NCBI RefSeq assembly: GCF_900102675.1
Contig: NZ_FMYX01000007.1
Location: 124,001 to 188,000 of the forward strand
Length of the DNA stretch: 64,000 nucleotides
Source of the DNA: Pseudomonas guariconensis
GTDB taxonomy: Bacteria > Pseudomonadota > Gammaproteobacteria > Pseudomonadales > Pseudomonadaceae
Direction of reading: 5' to 3'
Below are positions 1 to 8,841 of this stretch, piece by piece (the first letter of the stretch is position 1; the number at the start of each line of letters is the position of its first letter). The position numbers were made by a program, and so were the translations under genes. The notes below the pieces were generated by a model, which was not told where the DNA came from, did not search any database, and saw only the letters and a list, made by a program, of their open reading frames with translations.

Positions 1-1070
1 GCCGGCAGGTAATCGGGGCCAGGGCCTACCAGGGCGTATTCACGCAGGGCGGCCTCGGGATCGCCGCGCTCTTCGTGCAGGCGGCCCAGGTTCAGGTGTG
101 CGGCGTCGACATTGCTGTCGCGCTCCACCAGCTCCTGCAGATACCCCTCGGCCTCGTCCCAGTTCTTGGTTTCCAGGCAGACCAGAGCGAGCGAATAGCG
201 CAGCTCGTCATCTTCGGGGTACTGCTGAAGCAGGCTCTCGAATTCGGCCTTGGCATCTGCCATGCGGTCCTGCTCGACCAGAGTGCGGGCGTAGGTCAGG
301 CGCAGGCGCTTGTCGTCGGGATTGTCGCGAATAGCCCCGCGCAGCAGTGGCAAAGCCTCCGAACCACGGTCCAGGGTCTGCAGCAGACGGGCGCGCAGCA
401 ACACCGGGGCGACTTCGCCGTTTTGCGGCGGGTGCGATTCGAGTAGTTCGAGGGCTTGCTCGGTCTTGCCATCCTGGTTCAGCAACAGTGCTTTGCCAAA
501 CACCAACTGGCCGTTGTCCGGATACTTGACCAACAGGCGGTCGAAGCTTTGCAACAAGCCGTCGCGGGTGTTCTGGTCGGTTTCGGCTGCGGACAGCGCG
601 AGGAAGTCGAAGTGGGTGTCGCCCTGGCCCTGGAGGACCTTTTCCATGTAGGCCATGGATTCGTCGTAGCGTCCGGCGCGGGCCAGTTGAATGGCCGCGG
701 CCCGTTGAGCGTCGAGGTTCTGCGCATCGTTGCGTGCCCAGATCATCGCGGTGTCCAGCGCGGGCTCGTCGGCACCGAGGTATTCGGCGATGCGGTAGGC
801 GCGTTCGGAGACGGCTGGGTCCTGGGTCTTCTCAGCCTGGTCGACATAGTTGGCCAGGGCAATGTCAAAGCGGTTACGTTGCCCGGCCAGTTCCGCTACC
901 AGCAGGCTGTAGAGCGTTTCCTCTTTGAACGAGCCGTACACCACAGGCTTTTCCGGTGCGCTTTTGCCTGCCGCGGCAACGGGCGACGCGGCCTCGTTCT
1001 TCTGCGGGGCCAGGCTTTGGCAGCCCTGGAGCAGGGCGAGAGCAAGCAACAATGCGTAGGACTTGTTCAT
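1..1070 (-). CDS. TPR-repeat lipoprotein (partial, runs off left edge)
   Basis: Reads leftward from ATG at 1070 and is still open at base 1, so only about 356 N-terminal codons are visible. The N-terminus MNKSYALLLALALLQGC is a lipoprotein signal with lipobox LLQGC (Cys17). The rest is helical and built of degenerate tetratricopeptide repeats, such as an NPDDKRLRLTYARTLVEQ-type helix pair. It is therefore probably an outer-membrane-anchored, periplasmic TPR scaffold. In pseudomonads a TPR protein of this kind sits between hemA and lolB, divergent from hemA as here. No enzymatic motif is visible and its partner is unknown. Confidence 0.85.
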   Translation of the reverse strand, partial: MNKSYALLLALALLQGCQSLAPQKNEAASPVAAAGKSAPEKPVVYGSFKEETLYSLLVAELAGQRNRFDIALANYVDQAEKTQDPAVSERAYRIAEYLGADEPALDTAMIWARNDAQNLDAQRAAAIQLARAGRYDESMAYMEKVLQGQGDTHFDFLALSAAETDQNTRDGLLQSFDRLLVKYPDNGQLVFGKALLLNQDGKTEQALELLESHPPQNGEVAPVLLRARLLQTLDRGSEALPLLRGAIRDNPDDKRLRLTYARTLVEQDRMADAKAEFESLLQQYPEDDELRYSLALVCLETKNWDEAEGYLQELVERDSNVDAAHLNLGRLHEERGDPEAALREYALVGPGPDYLP

Positions 1071-1749
1071 AAAGAAGGCTTTGGATACCGGCGGTCGGAG
1101 CATGATGACACAAGCGCGATGGCAAACCCACCTGCGAAGGTCGAGGTTGCGAGGTTTCGGATTGTTCGGACCATTCTATTAGCGGGTTGTTCTGGACTTT
1201 CGAAATCACCGGACCAAAATCCCAATCCCGCTTTTGCTTTTAATTGCACAAATTAGTTCAGGCGCCGCCAATCGCGACTTCAGGAGGCCGAGTGCAGGTG
1301 CCTGTAGCGGCAGGCGCGCAGCGCCCTTCGGCATCAGCCGAAGTTGCGAGATGGAGACTTGCGAAGCAAGTCGGAGGCCGCGAAGCCCCGGAAGGCGCCG
1401 GAGCGTAGGGGCCGGATGCAGGAGCAAGCGGTTTTTGCCTCCTTTTTGCCAAGACAAAAAGGAGGTCGCCGTAAGGGCGAAAGGTGAGTCTGCGCCGGCG
1501 CAGGGAACGGATATTCCCACGCTGTAAATGCCCACCGGCGGTGTTTGAGCCATCGTGCACCAAAAAGCCAAAGCCGATAGGGTGAGAGCGAGGGCTGTCA
1601 GTCACTGTATGTGCTCGTAGCGTCTGGCCGGCGCAACGGCCCGCCACCGTCGATAGCCCTCGGGTATCGCGACAATAGCGAACGGTGGTTGTTCTGAAAC
1701 CTGCGAAGTAGGACAATTATCGGCTTCTCGTCACAACCAGCGACCTCGC
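1071..1749. other. Non-coding gap between TPR gene and hemA, with repeat
   Basis: This 679-base divergent gap must carry both promoters. No convincing gene is seen: open frames on both strands are arginine/proline-rich and have no plausible ribosome site. The part from about 1290 to 1530 looks like a dispersed palindromic repeat (listed separately). The last 200 bases before hemA are its probable leader. Confidence 0.6.
1438..1480. repeat. Palindromic core of a probable dispersed intergenic repeat
   Basis: CCTCCTTTTTG at 1438-1448 and CAAAAAGGAGG at 1455-1465 form an 11-bp perfect inverted repeat with a 6-base loop. A second hairpin follows directly (TCGCC...GGCGA, 1466-1480). The flanks (about 1290-1500) contain further short palindromes. 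From memory, sequences of this style recur in Pseudomonas intergenic regions. A single copy here cannot prove it is dispersed, and it could instead be a structured leader or terminator. Confidence 0.5.
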
Positions 1750-3027
1750 ATGGCCTTTCTTGCACTTGGTATCAACCATAAGACTGCCTCGGTAGACGTA
1801 CGCGAGCGCGTGGCGTTTACGCCAGAGCAGCTGGTCGATGCCCTGCAGCAGCTTTGCCGACTGACCGCCAGCCGTGAGGCGGCGATCCTGTCGACTTGCA
1901 ACCGCAGTGAACTCTATATCGAACAGGACCACCTGGCCGCCGACGCCGTGCTGCAGTGGCTGGCCGAGTATCATCAGCTCAACCTCGAAGAGCTGCGTGC
2001 CAGCGCCTATATCCACGAAGAGCATGATGCGGTCAGGCACATGATGCGTGTGGCCTCGGGCCTGGATTCGCTGGTGCTGGGCGAGCCACAGATTCTCGGC
2101 CAGATGAAGTCGGCCTACGCCGTGGCCCGCGAGGCCGGGACCATCGGCCCGCTGCTCGGGCGCCTGTTCCAGGCCACGTTCAGTGCTGCCAAGCAGGTGC
2201 GCACCGACACCGCCATCGGCGAGAACCCGGTTTCCGTAGCCTTCGCCGCCGTCAGCCTGGCCAAGCAGATCTTCAGCGACCTGGGTCGCAGCCAGGCGCT
2301 GCTGATCGGCGCTGGCGAGACCATCACCCTGGTCGCCCGCCACCTCCATGAGCAGGGTGTACGGCGTATCGTCGTGGCCAACCGTACCCTGGAGCGCGCC
2401 AGCATCCTGGCCGAACAGTTCGGTGCCCATGCGGTGCTGCTTTCGGACATCCCTCAGGAGCTGGCCAACAGCGACATCGTCATCAGTTCCACCGCCAGCC
2501 AGTTGCCGATCCTCGGCAAGGGCGCGGTGGAAAGCGCCTTGAAGCAGCGTCGGCACAAGCCCATCTTCATGGTCGATATCGCCGTGCCAAGGGACATCGA
2601 ACCGCAGGTTGGCGAGCTCGATGACGTCTACCTATATACGGTCGATGACCTGCATGACGTCGTCGCGGAAAACCTCAAGAGCCGCCAAGGCGCGGCCCAG
2701 GCTGCCGAGGAGCTGGTATCGGTCGGTGCCGAGGATTTCATGGCGCGCCTGCGCGAGCTGGCCGCGGTGGATGTGCTCAAGGCCTATCGCCAGCAAAGCG
2801 AGCGCCTGCGCGACGAAGAACTGCAAAAGGCCCAGCGCCTGCTGGCCAATGGCGGCAATCCCGAAGAGGTACTGGCCCAGCTGGCCCGGGGGCTGACCAA
2901 CAAATTGCTGCATGCGCCCAGCGTGCAATTGAAAAAGCTCTCCGCCGAAGGCCGCCTCGATGCGCTGGCCATGGCCCAGGAACTCTTTGCCCTCAACGAG
3001 GGCTCGACGGACAAAACCCCGCAATGA
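1750..3027 (+). CDS. hemA: Glutamyl-tRNA reductase
   Basis: First committed step of C5-pathway tetrapyrrole synthesis: NADPH reduces glutamyl-tRNA(Glu) to glutamate-1-semialdehyde. The protein has 425 residues, normal for the family. The N-terminal catalytic domain carries the nucleophile Cys50 in [11 protein letters not shown], an NADPH-binding GAGET motif lies near residue 185, and a helical dimerisation domain fills roughly 315-415. Start ATG 1750 gives the conserved [13 protein letters not shown] opening. The stop overlaps prfA by 4 bases, so hemA, prfA and prmC are probably co-transcribed. hemH lies 9 kb away in the same window. Confidence 0.97.
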   Translation: MAFLALGINHKTASVDVRERVAFTPEQLVDALQQLCRLTASREAAILSTCNRSELYIEQDHLAADAVLQWLAEYHQLNLEELRASAYIHEEHDAVRHMMRVASGLDSLVLGEPQILGQMKSAYAVAREAGTIGPLLGRLFQATFSAAKQVRTDTAIGENPVSVAFAAVSLAKQIFSDLGRSQALLIGAGETITLVARHLHEQGVRRIVVANRTLERASILAEQFGAHAVLLSDIPQELANSDIVISSTASQLPILGKGAVESALKQRRHKPIFMVDIAVPRDIEPQVGELDDVYLYTVDDLHDVVAENLKSRQGAAQAAEELVSVGAEDFMARLRELAAVDVLKAYRQQSERLRDEELQKAQRLLANGGNPEEVLAQLARGLTNKLLHAPSVQLKKLSAEGRLDALAMAQELFALNEGSTDKTPQ

Positions 3028-4106
3028 AAGCGTCGCTGCTCAATAAACTGGACACGCTCCAGGACCGCTTCGAAGAACTCACCGCTCTGTTGGGCGATGC
3101 CGAGGTCATTTCCGACCAGACCCGTTTCCGCGCTTATTCGCGTGAATACGCCGAAGTCGAGCCGGTCATCGACGCCTATAAAGAGTGGCGAAAGGTCCAG
3201 GACGATCTGGCCGGCGCTCAGGCGCTGCTCAAGGACAGCGACCCGGACTTGCGCGAAATGGCTGTCGAGGAAGTGCGTGAGGCCAAGGAGCAACTGGTCG
3301 GCCTGGAGGCCCGGTTGCAGCGCATGTTGCTGCCCAAGGACCCCAACGACGGGCGCAACGTGTTCCTCGAGATCCGCGCCGGTACCGGTGGCGACGAGGC
3401 CGCGATCTTCTCGGGCGACTTGTTCCGCATGTATTCGCGTTACGCCGAAAAGCGTGGCTGGCGTCTGGAGATTCTCTCCGAGAACGAAGGCGAGCACGGC
3501 GGCTACAAGGAGATCATCGCCCGGGTCGAAGGCGACAGTGTCTACGGCAAGCTCAAATTCGAATCTGGCGCACATCGCGTGCAACGAGTGCCGGAGACCG
3601 AATCGCAAGGGCGTATCCACACCTCCGCCTGCACCGTGGCGGTCTTGCCGGAGCCGGATGAACAGGTCGCCATCGAGATCAACCCGGCCGACCTTCGTAT
3701 CGATACCTACCGCGCCTCGGGCGCCGGTGGTCAGCACGTCAACAAGACCGACTCGGCGATTCGCATCACCCACCTGCCTACCGGCATCGTGGTCGAATGC
3801 CAGGAGGAGCGGTCGCAGCACAAGAACCGTGCCCGGGCCATGTCCTGGCTGTCGGCCAAGCTCAATGACATGCAGACCAGCGCCGCGCAAAACGCCATTG
3901 CCACCGAGCGCAAGCTGCTGGTGGGCTCGGGCGATCGCTCCGAGCGTATCCGCACCTACAATTATCCACAGGGCCGGGTGACCGATCATCGCATCAACCT
4001 GACCCTGTACTCCCTGGATGAAATTCTGGCCGGGGGCGTCGATGCGGTCATCGAACCCCTGCTCGCTGAATACCAGGCCGATCAGTTGGCCGCCCTGGGG
4101 GATTGA
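3024..4106 (+). CDS. prfA: Peptide chain release factor 1
   Basis: Recognises UAA/UAG stop codons and triggers peptidyl-tRNA hydrolysis. The protein has 360 residues, normal length. The GGQ tripeptide is in [14 protein letters not shown] near residue 235. The codon-recognition PxT element appears as PET near 189-191 within [20 protein letters not shown] 3024 overlaps the hemA stop (ATGA). The following prmC encodes the methyltransferase that modifies the GGQ glutamine of this protein, so substrate and enzyme are adjacent. Confidence 0.97.
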   Translation: MKASLLNKLDTLQDRFEELTALLGDAEVISDQTRFRAYSREYAEVEPVIDAYKEWRKVQDDLAGAQALLKDSDPDLREMAVEEVREAKEQLVGLEARLQRMLLPKDPNDGRNVFLEIRAGTGGDEAAIFSGDLFRMYSRYAEKRGWRLEILSENEGEHGGYKEIIARVEGDSVYGKLKFESGAHRVQRVPETESQGRIHTSACTVAVLPEPDEQVAIEINPADLRIDTYRASGAGGQHVNKTDSAIRITHLPTGIVVECQEERSQHKNRARAMSWLSAKLNDMQTSAAQNAIATERKLLVGSGDRSERIRTYNYPQGRVTDHRINLTLYSLDEILAGGVDAVIEPLLAEYQADQLAALGD

Positions 4107-4937
4107 ATGACCATCATCGCCAGCCTGCTGCGCGACGCGCAGTTGCCGGATTCCCCGACCGAGCGCCTGGACGTCGAGCTATTGCTCGCCGCAGCCCTGG
4201 GTAAGTCGCGCAGTTATCTGCACACCTGGCCAGAGCGAATCGTCAGCAGCGAGGCCGCCGAGACGTTCGCCGGCTACCTGGCGCGTCGCCGAGCCGGTGA
4301 GCCGGTGGCCTACATCCTGGGCCAGCAGGGTTTTTGGAAGCTCGATCTTGAAGTCGCGCCGCACACCCTGATCCCACGTCCGGAAACCGAGCTGCTGGTA
4401 GAAGCGGCGTTGGAACTGCTGCCCATGCGACCTGCGCGGGTGCTTGACCTGGGCACTGGCACCGGCGCCATTGCCCTGGCCCTGGCCAGCGAATGCCCGG
4501 CCTGGCAGGTAACCGCACTGGACCGCGTGCCCGAAGCCGTGGCCCTGGCCGAGCGCAACCGCGATCGCCTTGGCCTGGCCAATGCCCAGGTACGCCTGAG
4601 CCACTGGTATGACGCCGTGGCTGGCGAGCGCTTCGACCTGATCCTGAGCAACCCTCCCTACATCGCTGCCGACGACCCGCATCTGGTCGCAGGCGATGTG
4701 CGCTTCGAGCCCAGCAGTGCCCTGGTGGCGGGGCAGGATGGCCTGGATGACCTGCGAGTGATCATCGCCCAGGCGCCGGATCACCTATCGGCCGGTGGCT
4801 GGCTGCTGCTCGAACACGGTTACGACCAGGCCTCGGCCGTGCGTGAGCTGCTCACCCGCCACGGCTTTATCGACGTGGCCAGCCGCCTGGACCTGGCCGG
4901 TCACGAACGCATTTCCATGGGACGACTGCCATGCTGA
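4107..4937 (+). CDS. prmC: Release factor N5-glutamine methyltransferase
   Basis: SAM-dependent enzyme methylating the glutamine of the GGQ motif in release factors. The protein has 276 residues. An N-terminal helical substrate-binding domain is followed by a Rossmann methyltransferase with the SAM motif DLGTGTGAIAL (about 113-123) and the catalytic NPPYI motif starting at Asn182, diagnostic of N-methylation of amide or amino groups. It starts immediately after the prfA stop (0-base gap) and overlaps the next gene by 7 bases, consistent with translational coupling. Confidence 0.96.
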   Translation: MTIIASLLRDAQLPDSPTERLDVELLLAAALGKSRSYLHTWPERIVSSEAAETFAGYLARRRAGEPVAYILGQQGFWKLDLEVAPHTLIPRPETELLVEAALELLPMRPARVLDLGTGTGAIALALASECPAWQVTALDRVPEAVALAERNRDRLGLANAQVRLSHWYDAVAGERFDLILSNPPYIAADDPHLVAGDVRFEPSSALVAGQDGLDDLRVIIAQAPDHLSAGGWLLLEHGYDQASAVRELLTRHGFIDVASRLDLAGHERISMGRLPC

Positions 4938-5686
4938 GTGATCAGGAACTGTTGCGCTACAGCCGGCAGATCCTGCTGGCCCAGGTGGATATCGACGGTC
5001 AGTTGCGGCTCAAGCGCAGCAAGGCGTTGGTCGTCGGGCTTGGGGGGCTAGGGTCGCCGGTTGCTCTGTACCTGGCCGCGGCCGGTGTCGGCGAGCTGCA
5101 CTTGGCCGACTTCGACACCGTCGACCTGACCAACCTGCAACGCCAGGTCATCCATGACAGCGACAGCGTGGGCATGAGCAAGGTCGACTCGGCGTGCAAG
5201 CGTCTTGAGGCGATCAACCCCGAGGTCAAGCTGGTTGCGCACCGCGAGGCGCTGGACGAAGACTCCCTTGCCGCGGCCGTCGGCGCGGTCGACGTGGTGC
5301 TGGACTGCTCGGACAACTTCTCCACCCGCGAAGCGGTCAACGCCGCCTGTGTCGCAGCAGGCAAGCCGCTGGTCAGTGGTGCGGCGATCCGCCTGGAAGG
5401 GCAGCTGTCGGTGTTCGACCCCCGTCGTGACTACAGCCCCTGCTACCACTGCCTTTATGGCCATGGCAGCGAGGCTGAGCTGACGTGCAGCGAGGCGGGT
5501 GTGCTCGGTCCGTTGGTGGGCTTGGTGGGCAGCCTGCAAGCACTCGAGGCGATGAAACTGCTGGCCGGCTTCGGCGATCCTCTGGTGGGGCGCTTGCTGT
5601 TGATCGATGCGTTGGGCACACGCATGCGCGAGCTGCGGGTAAAGCGCGATCCGGCGTGTGCTGTCTGTGGCAGCCGGCATGGCTGA
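4931..5686 (+). CDS. moeB: HesA/MoeB/ThiF-family adenylyltransferase
   Basis: E1-like enzyme that adenylates the C-terminal glycine of a ubiquitin-like sulfur carrier (MoaD or ThiS type). The protein has 251 residues with nucleotide motif GLGGLGS near 36-42, the DxDxVxxxNLQRQ element ([13 protein letters not shown]) and two zinc CxxC pairs (CYHC and CAVC). No C-terminal rhodanese domain is present, which fits MoeB length. MoaD, MoaE and ThiS are not in the window, so the carrier it serves is unproven and the MoeB name rests on family resemblance and this conserved position beside prmC. Confidence 0.85.
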   Translation: MLSDQELLRYSRQILLAQVDIDGQLRLKRSKALVVGLGGLGSPVALYLAAAGVGELHLADFDTVDLTNLQRQVIHDSDSVGMSKVDSACKRLEAINPEVKLVAHREALDEDSLAAAVGAVDVVLDCSDNFSTREAVNAACVAAGKPLVSGAAIRLEGQLSVFDPRRDYSPCYHCLYGHGSEAELTCSEAGVLGPLVGLVGSLQALEAMKLLAGFGDPLVGRLLLIDALGTRMRELRVKRDPACAVCGSRHG

Positions 5687-6476
5687 GCGTGCGGCGCCGG
5701 TCGGCGTGATGGATTCTGGGGTCGGCGGTCTGTCGGTGCTCGCCGAGATCCAGCGCCTGTTGCCCAACGAATCGCTCCTGTATGTCGCCGACAGCGGCCA
5801 TGTGCCGTACGGCGAAAAGTCACCGGACTATATCCGCCAGCGCTTGCGCCACATTGCCGGGTTCTTCCACGCGCAAGGTGCCAAGGCGATGGTCCTGGCC
5901 TGCAACACTGCGACCGTGGCGGCAGTGGCCGACCTGCGCGAGCTGTACCCGAATTGGCCTCTGGTGGGCATGGAGCCTGCGGTCAAGCCGGCCGCTGCAG
6001 CGACGCGCTCTGGCGTGGTCGGGGTGCTGGCCACCACCGGCACTTTGCAGAGCGCCAAGTTCGCTGCCTTGCTCGATCGTTTCGCCAACGATGTCCAGGT
6101 CATCACCCAGCCGTGTCCTGGCCTGGTGGAGCGCATCGAGGCGGGGGATCTCGACAGTCCACAGCTGCGCCAGTTGTTGCACGGCTATGTGCGGCCTTTG
6201 CTGGACGCAGGTTGCGACACGCTCATCCTTGGCTGCACCCACTACCCCTTCCTGCGTCCGCTGTTGGCCAGCATGGTGCCGGCGGATGTGGCCATCATCG
6301 ATACCGGTGCCGCTGTGGCGCGGCAACTGCAGCGCTTGCTGGCGGCGCGGGACCTGCTGGCCGAGGGGCCAGCGCGTGACACCGCGTTCTGGACCAGCGC
6401 CGAACCACAGTCGCTGAACGACGTGCTGCCGCTGCTCTGGGGGCGTGCCGATCAGGTTCTGCCTTTTCCGCTGTAA
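5679..6476 (+). CDS. murI: Glutamate racemase
   Basis: Interconverts L- and D-glutamate, supplying D-Glu for peptidoglycan. Start ATG 5679 (8-base overlap with the preceding gene) gives 265 residues beginning [17 protein letters not shown]. An upstream in-frame GTG at 5658 would add seven poorly conserved residues, so the ATG is preferred. The two catalytic cysteines are visible: Cys75 in ACNTAT and Cys186 in LGCTHYPF. The substrate-binding DSGVGG and VPYGEKS motifs are also present. It is the last gene of the hemA-murI forward run and is followed by the convergent photolyase gene. Confidence 0.96.
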   Translation: MAERAAPVGVMDSGVGGLSVLAEIQRLLPNESLLYVADSGHVPYGEKSPDYIRQRLRHIAGFFHAQGAKAMVLACNTATVAAVADLRELYPNWPLVGMEPAVKPAAAATRSGVVGVLATTGTLQSAKFAALLDRFANDVQVITQPCPGLVERIEAGDLDSPQLRQLLHGYVRPLLDAGCDTLILGCTHYPFLRPLLASMVPADVAIIDTGAAVARQLQRLLAARDLLAEGPARDTAFWTSAEPQSLNDVLPLLWGRADQVLPFPL

Positions 6477-6551
6477 CCGAAGTGTGCTGCCCAAGGGTGC
6501 GGCTGCAGACGCTGGCCTAGCCTGCGATGGGGCGCACCGCGCGCCGCAGGC

Positions 6552-7967
6552 TCAATCCTTAAGACCTTGAAACGCCGCCAAGACCCGCTCACGACTGCTG
6601 CCCAGGTCCACGATCGGCTGCACGTATGACGCAGAAAATAAATCCCCGCCGGCACCCGGTTCATGGATGGTTTTGTCATCAAGCCCCTGCAATTCCGGCA
6701 GCCAATGACGGATGAACTGCCCTTGCGGGTCGAAGCGGCGTGACTGGCTGACCGGGTTGAACAGACGGAAATAGGGCACTGCATCGGTCCCGGTGGAGGC
6801 ACTCCATTGCCATCCACCATTGTTGGCGGCCAGATCGCCGTCGATCAGGTGTCGCATGAAATGCCGTTCGCCCAGGCGCCAGTCGATCAGCAGGTTTTTG
6901 CTCAGGAACATCGCCACGACCATGCGCAGACGATTGTGCATCCAGCCGGTGTGCAGCAATTGGCGCATGGCGGCATCGACGATCGGAAAACCGGTACGAC
7001 CGGTTTTCCAGGCTTCCAAGTCTTCGGGGGCATCCCGCCAGGGCAGCGCTTCGGTGGGGGCGCGGAAGGCCCGGTGTCGAGAGACCTGTGGATAACCCAC
7101 CAAGATGTGTTTGTAAAACTCCCGCCACAGCAGCTCGTTGATCCAGGTTTGTACACCTACGCTGCCGCTGTCCAATTCGCCCTGGTTCCCGCTCAAGGCA
7201 GCGTGCAGGCACTGGCGCGGCGATATCACGCCGGCAGCCAAGTATGGCGAGAGTTGGCTGGTGCCGGTCCGGGCGGGTAGGTCCCGTAGTTGAAGGTAGT
7301 CCTCGACCGTCTCGTCGATGAAGCGGGTCAGGCGCCGATGGGCTTCGTTTTCTCCGGCTGGCCAGTGCTCGCGCACACTTCGCGGTGGGGACGGAAAACC
7401 GGTGAAGCCCTGGGGGAGGGGATCGCTGGCAATGCGCAGCGGTGCCTGACGTTTCACGGGAGGCGCCAGGCTTGGCAGGCTCAGATGCAGATGCTCAAGG
7501 CATGCCCGACGGAACTGGCCGAACACCTGGAAGTAGTGCCCGCTTCGGGTCAGCACCGAGCCTGGGCGAAGCAGCAACTGATCCAGGTGGCCATGGGTGA
7601 GGATGCCCGCCTGCTCGAGCAGATCCTGGGTAGCGGCGTCACGCTGCTGCTCGTTCACGCCGTACTCTTCATTCCAATGCACCGCCTCGATCCGATGTTC
7701 TCGGCAGACCTCCAGCACCGCCTGGGGCGCCTGTCGCCAGGTGTCGACGTGGCGGATCAGCAAGGGGATATTCAGGCGCTCCAAGGACTGGCGCAGGGTC
7801 TGCAGGTTGCGCAGCCAGAAATCGACCTTGCAGGGAGCATCGTCATGGGCGAGCCACTGGCCGGGGCTGGCCAGCCACAGGGCGAGGGTCGGCCCAAGGG
7901 CACAGGCCGCGCTCAGGGCGGTGTTGTCTTCGACGCGCAGGTCGCTGCGCAGCCAGATCAGTTGCAA
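6552..7967 (-). CDS. phrB: Deoxyribodipyrimidine photolyase (TTG start)
   Basis: Light-driven repair of cyclobutane pyrimidine dimers. The protein has 471 residues. The N-terminal antenna-binding domain begins MQLIWLRSDLRVEDNTAL. The C-terminal FAD domain has the conserved stretches QTWINELLWREFYKH, TGFPIVDAAMRQL, MHNRLRM and NNGGWQWSASTGTDA. The start is chosen at TTG 7967 because homology begins there and a GAGGA ribosome site lies about 8 bases upstream; no ATG is available nearby. The upstream in-frame extension lies inside the MerR gene and is not family-like. It is the third gene of a reverse operon (DUF523/1722, MerR, phr), 10 bases after the MerR stop. Confidence 0.95.
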   Translation of the reverse strand: MQLIWLRSDLRVEDNTALSAACALGPTLALWLASPGQWLAHDDAPCKVDFWLRNLQTLRQSLERLNIPLLIRHVDTWRQAPQAVLEVCREHRIEAVHWNEEYGVNEQQRDAATQDLLEQAGILTHGHLDQLLLRPGSVLTRSGHYFQVFGQFRRACLEHLHLSLPSLAPPVKRQAPLRIASDPLPQGFTGFPSPPRSVREHWPAGENEAHRRLTRFIDETVEDYLQLRDLPARTGTSQLSPYLAAGVISPRQCLHAALSGNQGELDSGSVGVQTWINELLWREFYKHILVGYPQVSRHRAFRAPTEALPWRDAPEDLEAWKTGRTGFPIVDAAMRQLLHTGWMHNRLRMVVAMFLSKNLLIDWRLGERHFMRHLIDGDLAANNGGWQWSASTGTDAVPYFRLFNPVSQSRRFDPQGQFIRHWLPELQGLDDKTIHEPGAGGDLFSASYVQPIVDLGSSRERVLAAFQGLKD

Positions 7968-7977
7968 AAGCGTTTCC

Positions 7978-8841
7978 TCAAAGTGATTGCAGCAGGCGCA
8001 GGGCTGCCAGGGGCGTGTCGAACAACTGCAAGCCCTCGACGTCGGATTCGACCAGGCGCGGGCCGTGCGCGAAGACAGTGCCACCACCGGCCAGCAGTGG
8101 GATGTCGATGCCGGTCAACGCTGCCTTGAACGAGCGGATGTCGACACGGGTGCCGAGGTAGAAGATCACCGCCCGTGGCCGCAGGGCTTGCACCGCGCGG
8201 TGCAGGCAGGGGCCGGTGAGCGGTTGTTCGAGCACCTCCACGGCGATCGCACTGTTGCCGAGCAACCAGGCGCACAGCCAAAGGTGCGGATCGAACGCGC
8301 CATCGCCGCAGGTTGTGATGAGCACGGCGGGGCCTGGCAGCGACAGGCTGTCGTGCTGAACGCGCGCGCCCAGCTTGCTACGCAGCCAGGTGTAGAAGAA
8401 TGCTTGCTCGAGCCGGGCGTTGAAGTAGCTGCGCCAGCGTTGTTCCAGGCTGTCCAGCAGGGGCAGCAGCAATTGCTCGCACAAAGTGAAGGCCGGATAC
8501 AGTGCCATCGCCTGGTTGAATTGCTGGTCGAGAGCATGATGTGAAAGCGAGGCGATGGCCTCGATCATCGCCTGTTCGCGTAATTGCCAATCGCCCACCG
8601 GGGCAACGCTCGGCGGGCGTTCGAGCAGCTCGCGCACCTGGCCCACCGACGCGCCGCGTTCCAGCCAGCTCAGGATGGCGTGCACCCGCTCGACCTGTTC
8701 TGGCGGATAAAGGCGATGGCCTTTGGCGGTGCGCTGGGGTTTGAGCAAGCCATAACGCCGCTCCCAGGCCCGCAGGGTGATCGGGTTGACGCCTGTGCGC
8801 CGGGCCAGTTCGCCTATCGGCAGCAGGATTTCAGAGAGCAT
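7978..8841 (-). CDS. MerR-type regulator with degenerate B12-binding domain (LitR/CarH-like)
   Basis: 287 residues. The N-terminal MerR winged helix (1-70) contains IGELARRTGVNPITLRAWERRYGL, typical of the CarA/CarH/LitR branch. The middle helical domain and C-terminal Rossmann-like domain resemble a cobalamin-binding light sensor. The cap motif normally ending Glu-His reads E145-Q146 here. The DxHxxG cobalamin signature keeps D184 and H186 but has Leu where Gly is expected. A GGG near the end is kept. I infer a light- or redox-responsive repressor or activator of its neighbours that may not bind adenosylcobalamin normally. It overlaps the upstream gene by 11 bases and sits directly before the photolyase. 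Confidence 0.9.
   Translation of the reverse strand: MLSEILLPIGELARRTGVNPITLRAWERRYGLLKPQRTAKGHRLYPPEQVERVHAILSWLERGASVGQVRELLERPPSVAPVGDWQLREQAMIEAIASLSHHALDQQFNQAMALYPAFTLCEQLLLPLLDSLEQRWRSYFNARLEQAFFYTWLRSKLGARVQHDSLSLPGPAVLITTCGDGAFDPHLWLCAWLLGNSAIAVEVLEQPLTGPCLHRAVQALRPRAVIFYLGTRVDIRSFKAALTGIDIPLLAGGGTVFAHGPRLVESDVEGLQLFDTPLAALRLLQSL

Noticed and set aside
456..1256. 266-codon plus-strand frame opposite the TPR lipoprotein
   Set aside because: Antisense to a lipoprotein with a clear lipobox and TPR pattern; no ribosome site.
5658..5678. Upstream GTG start for murI
   Set aside because: The seven added residues are not conserved; ATG 5679 matches the family length.
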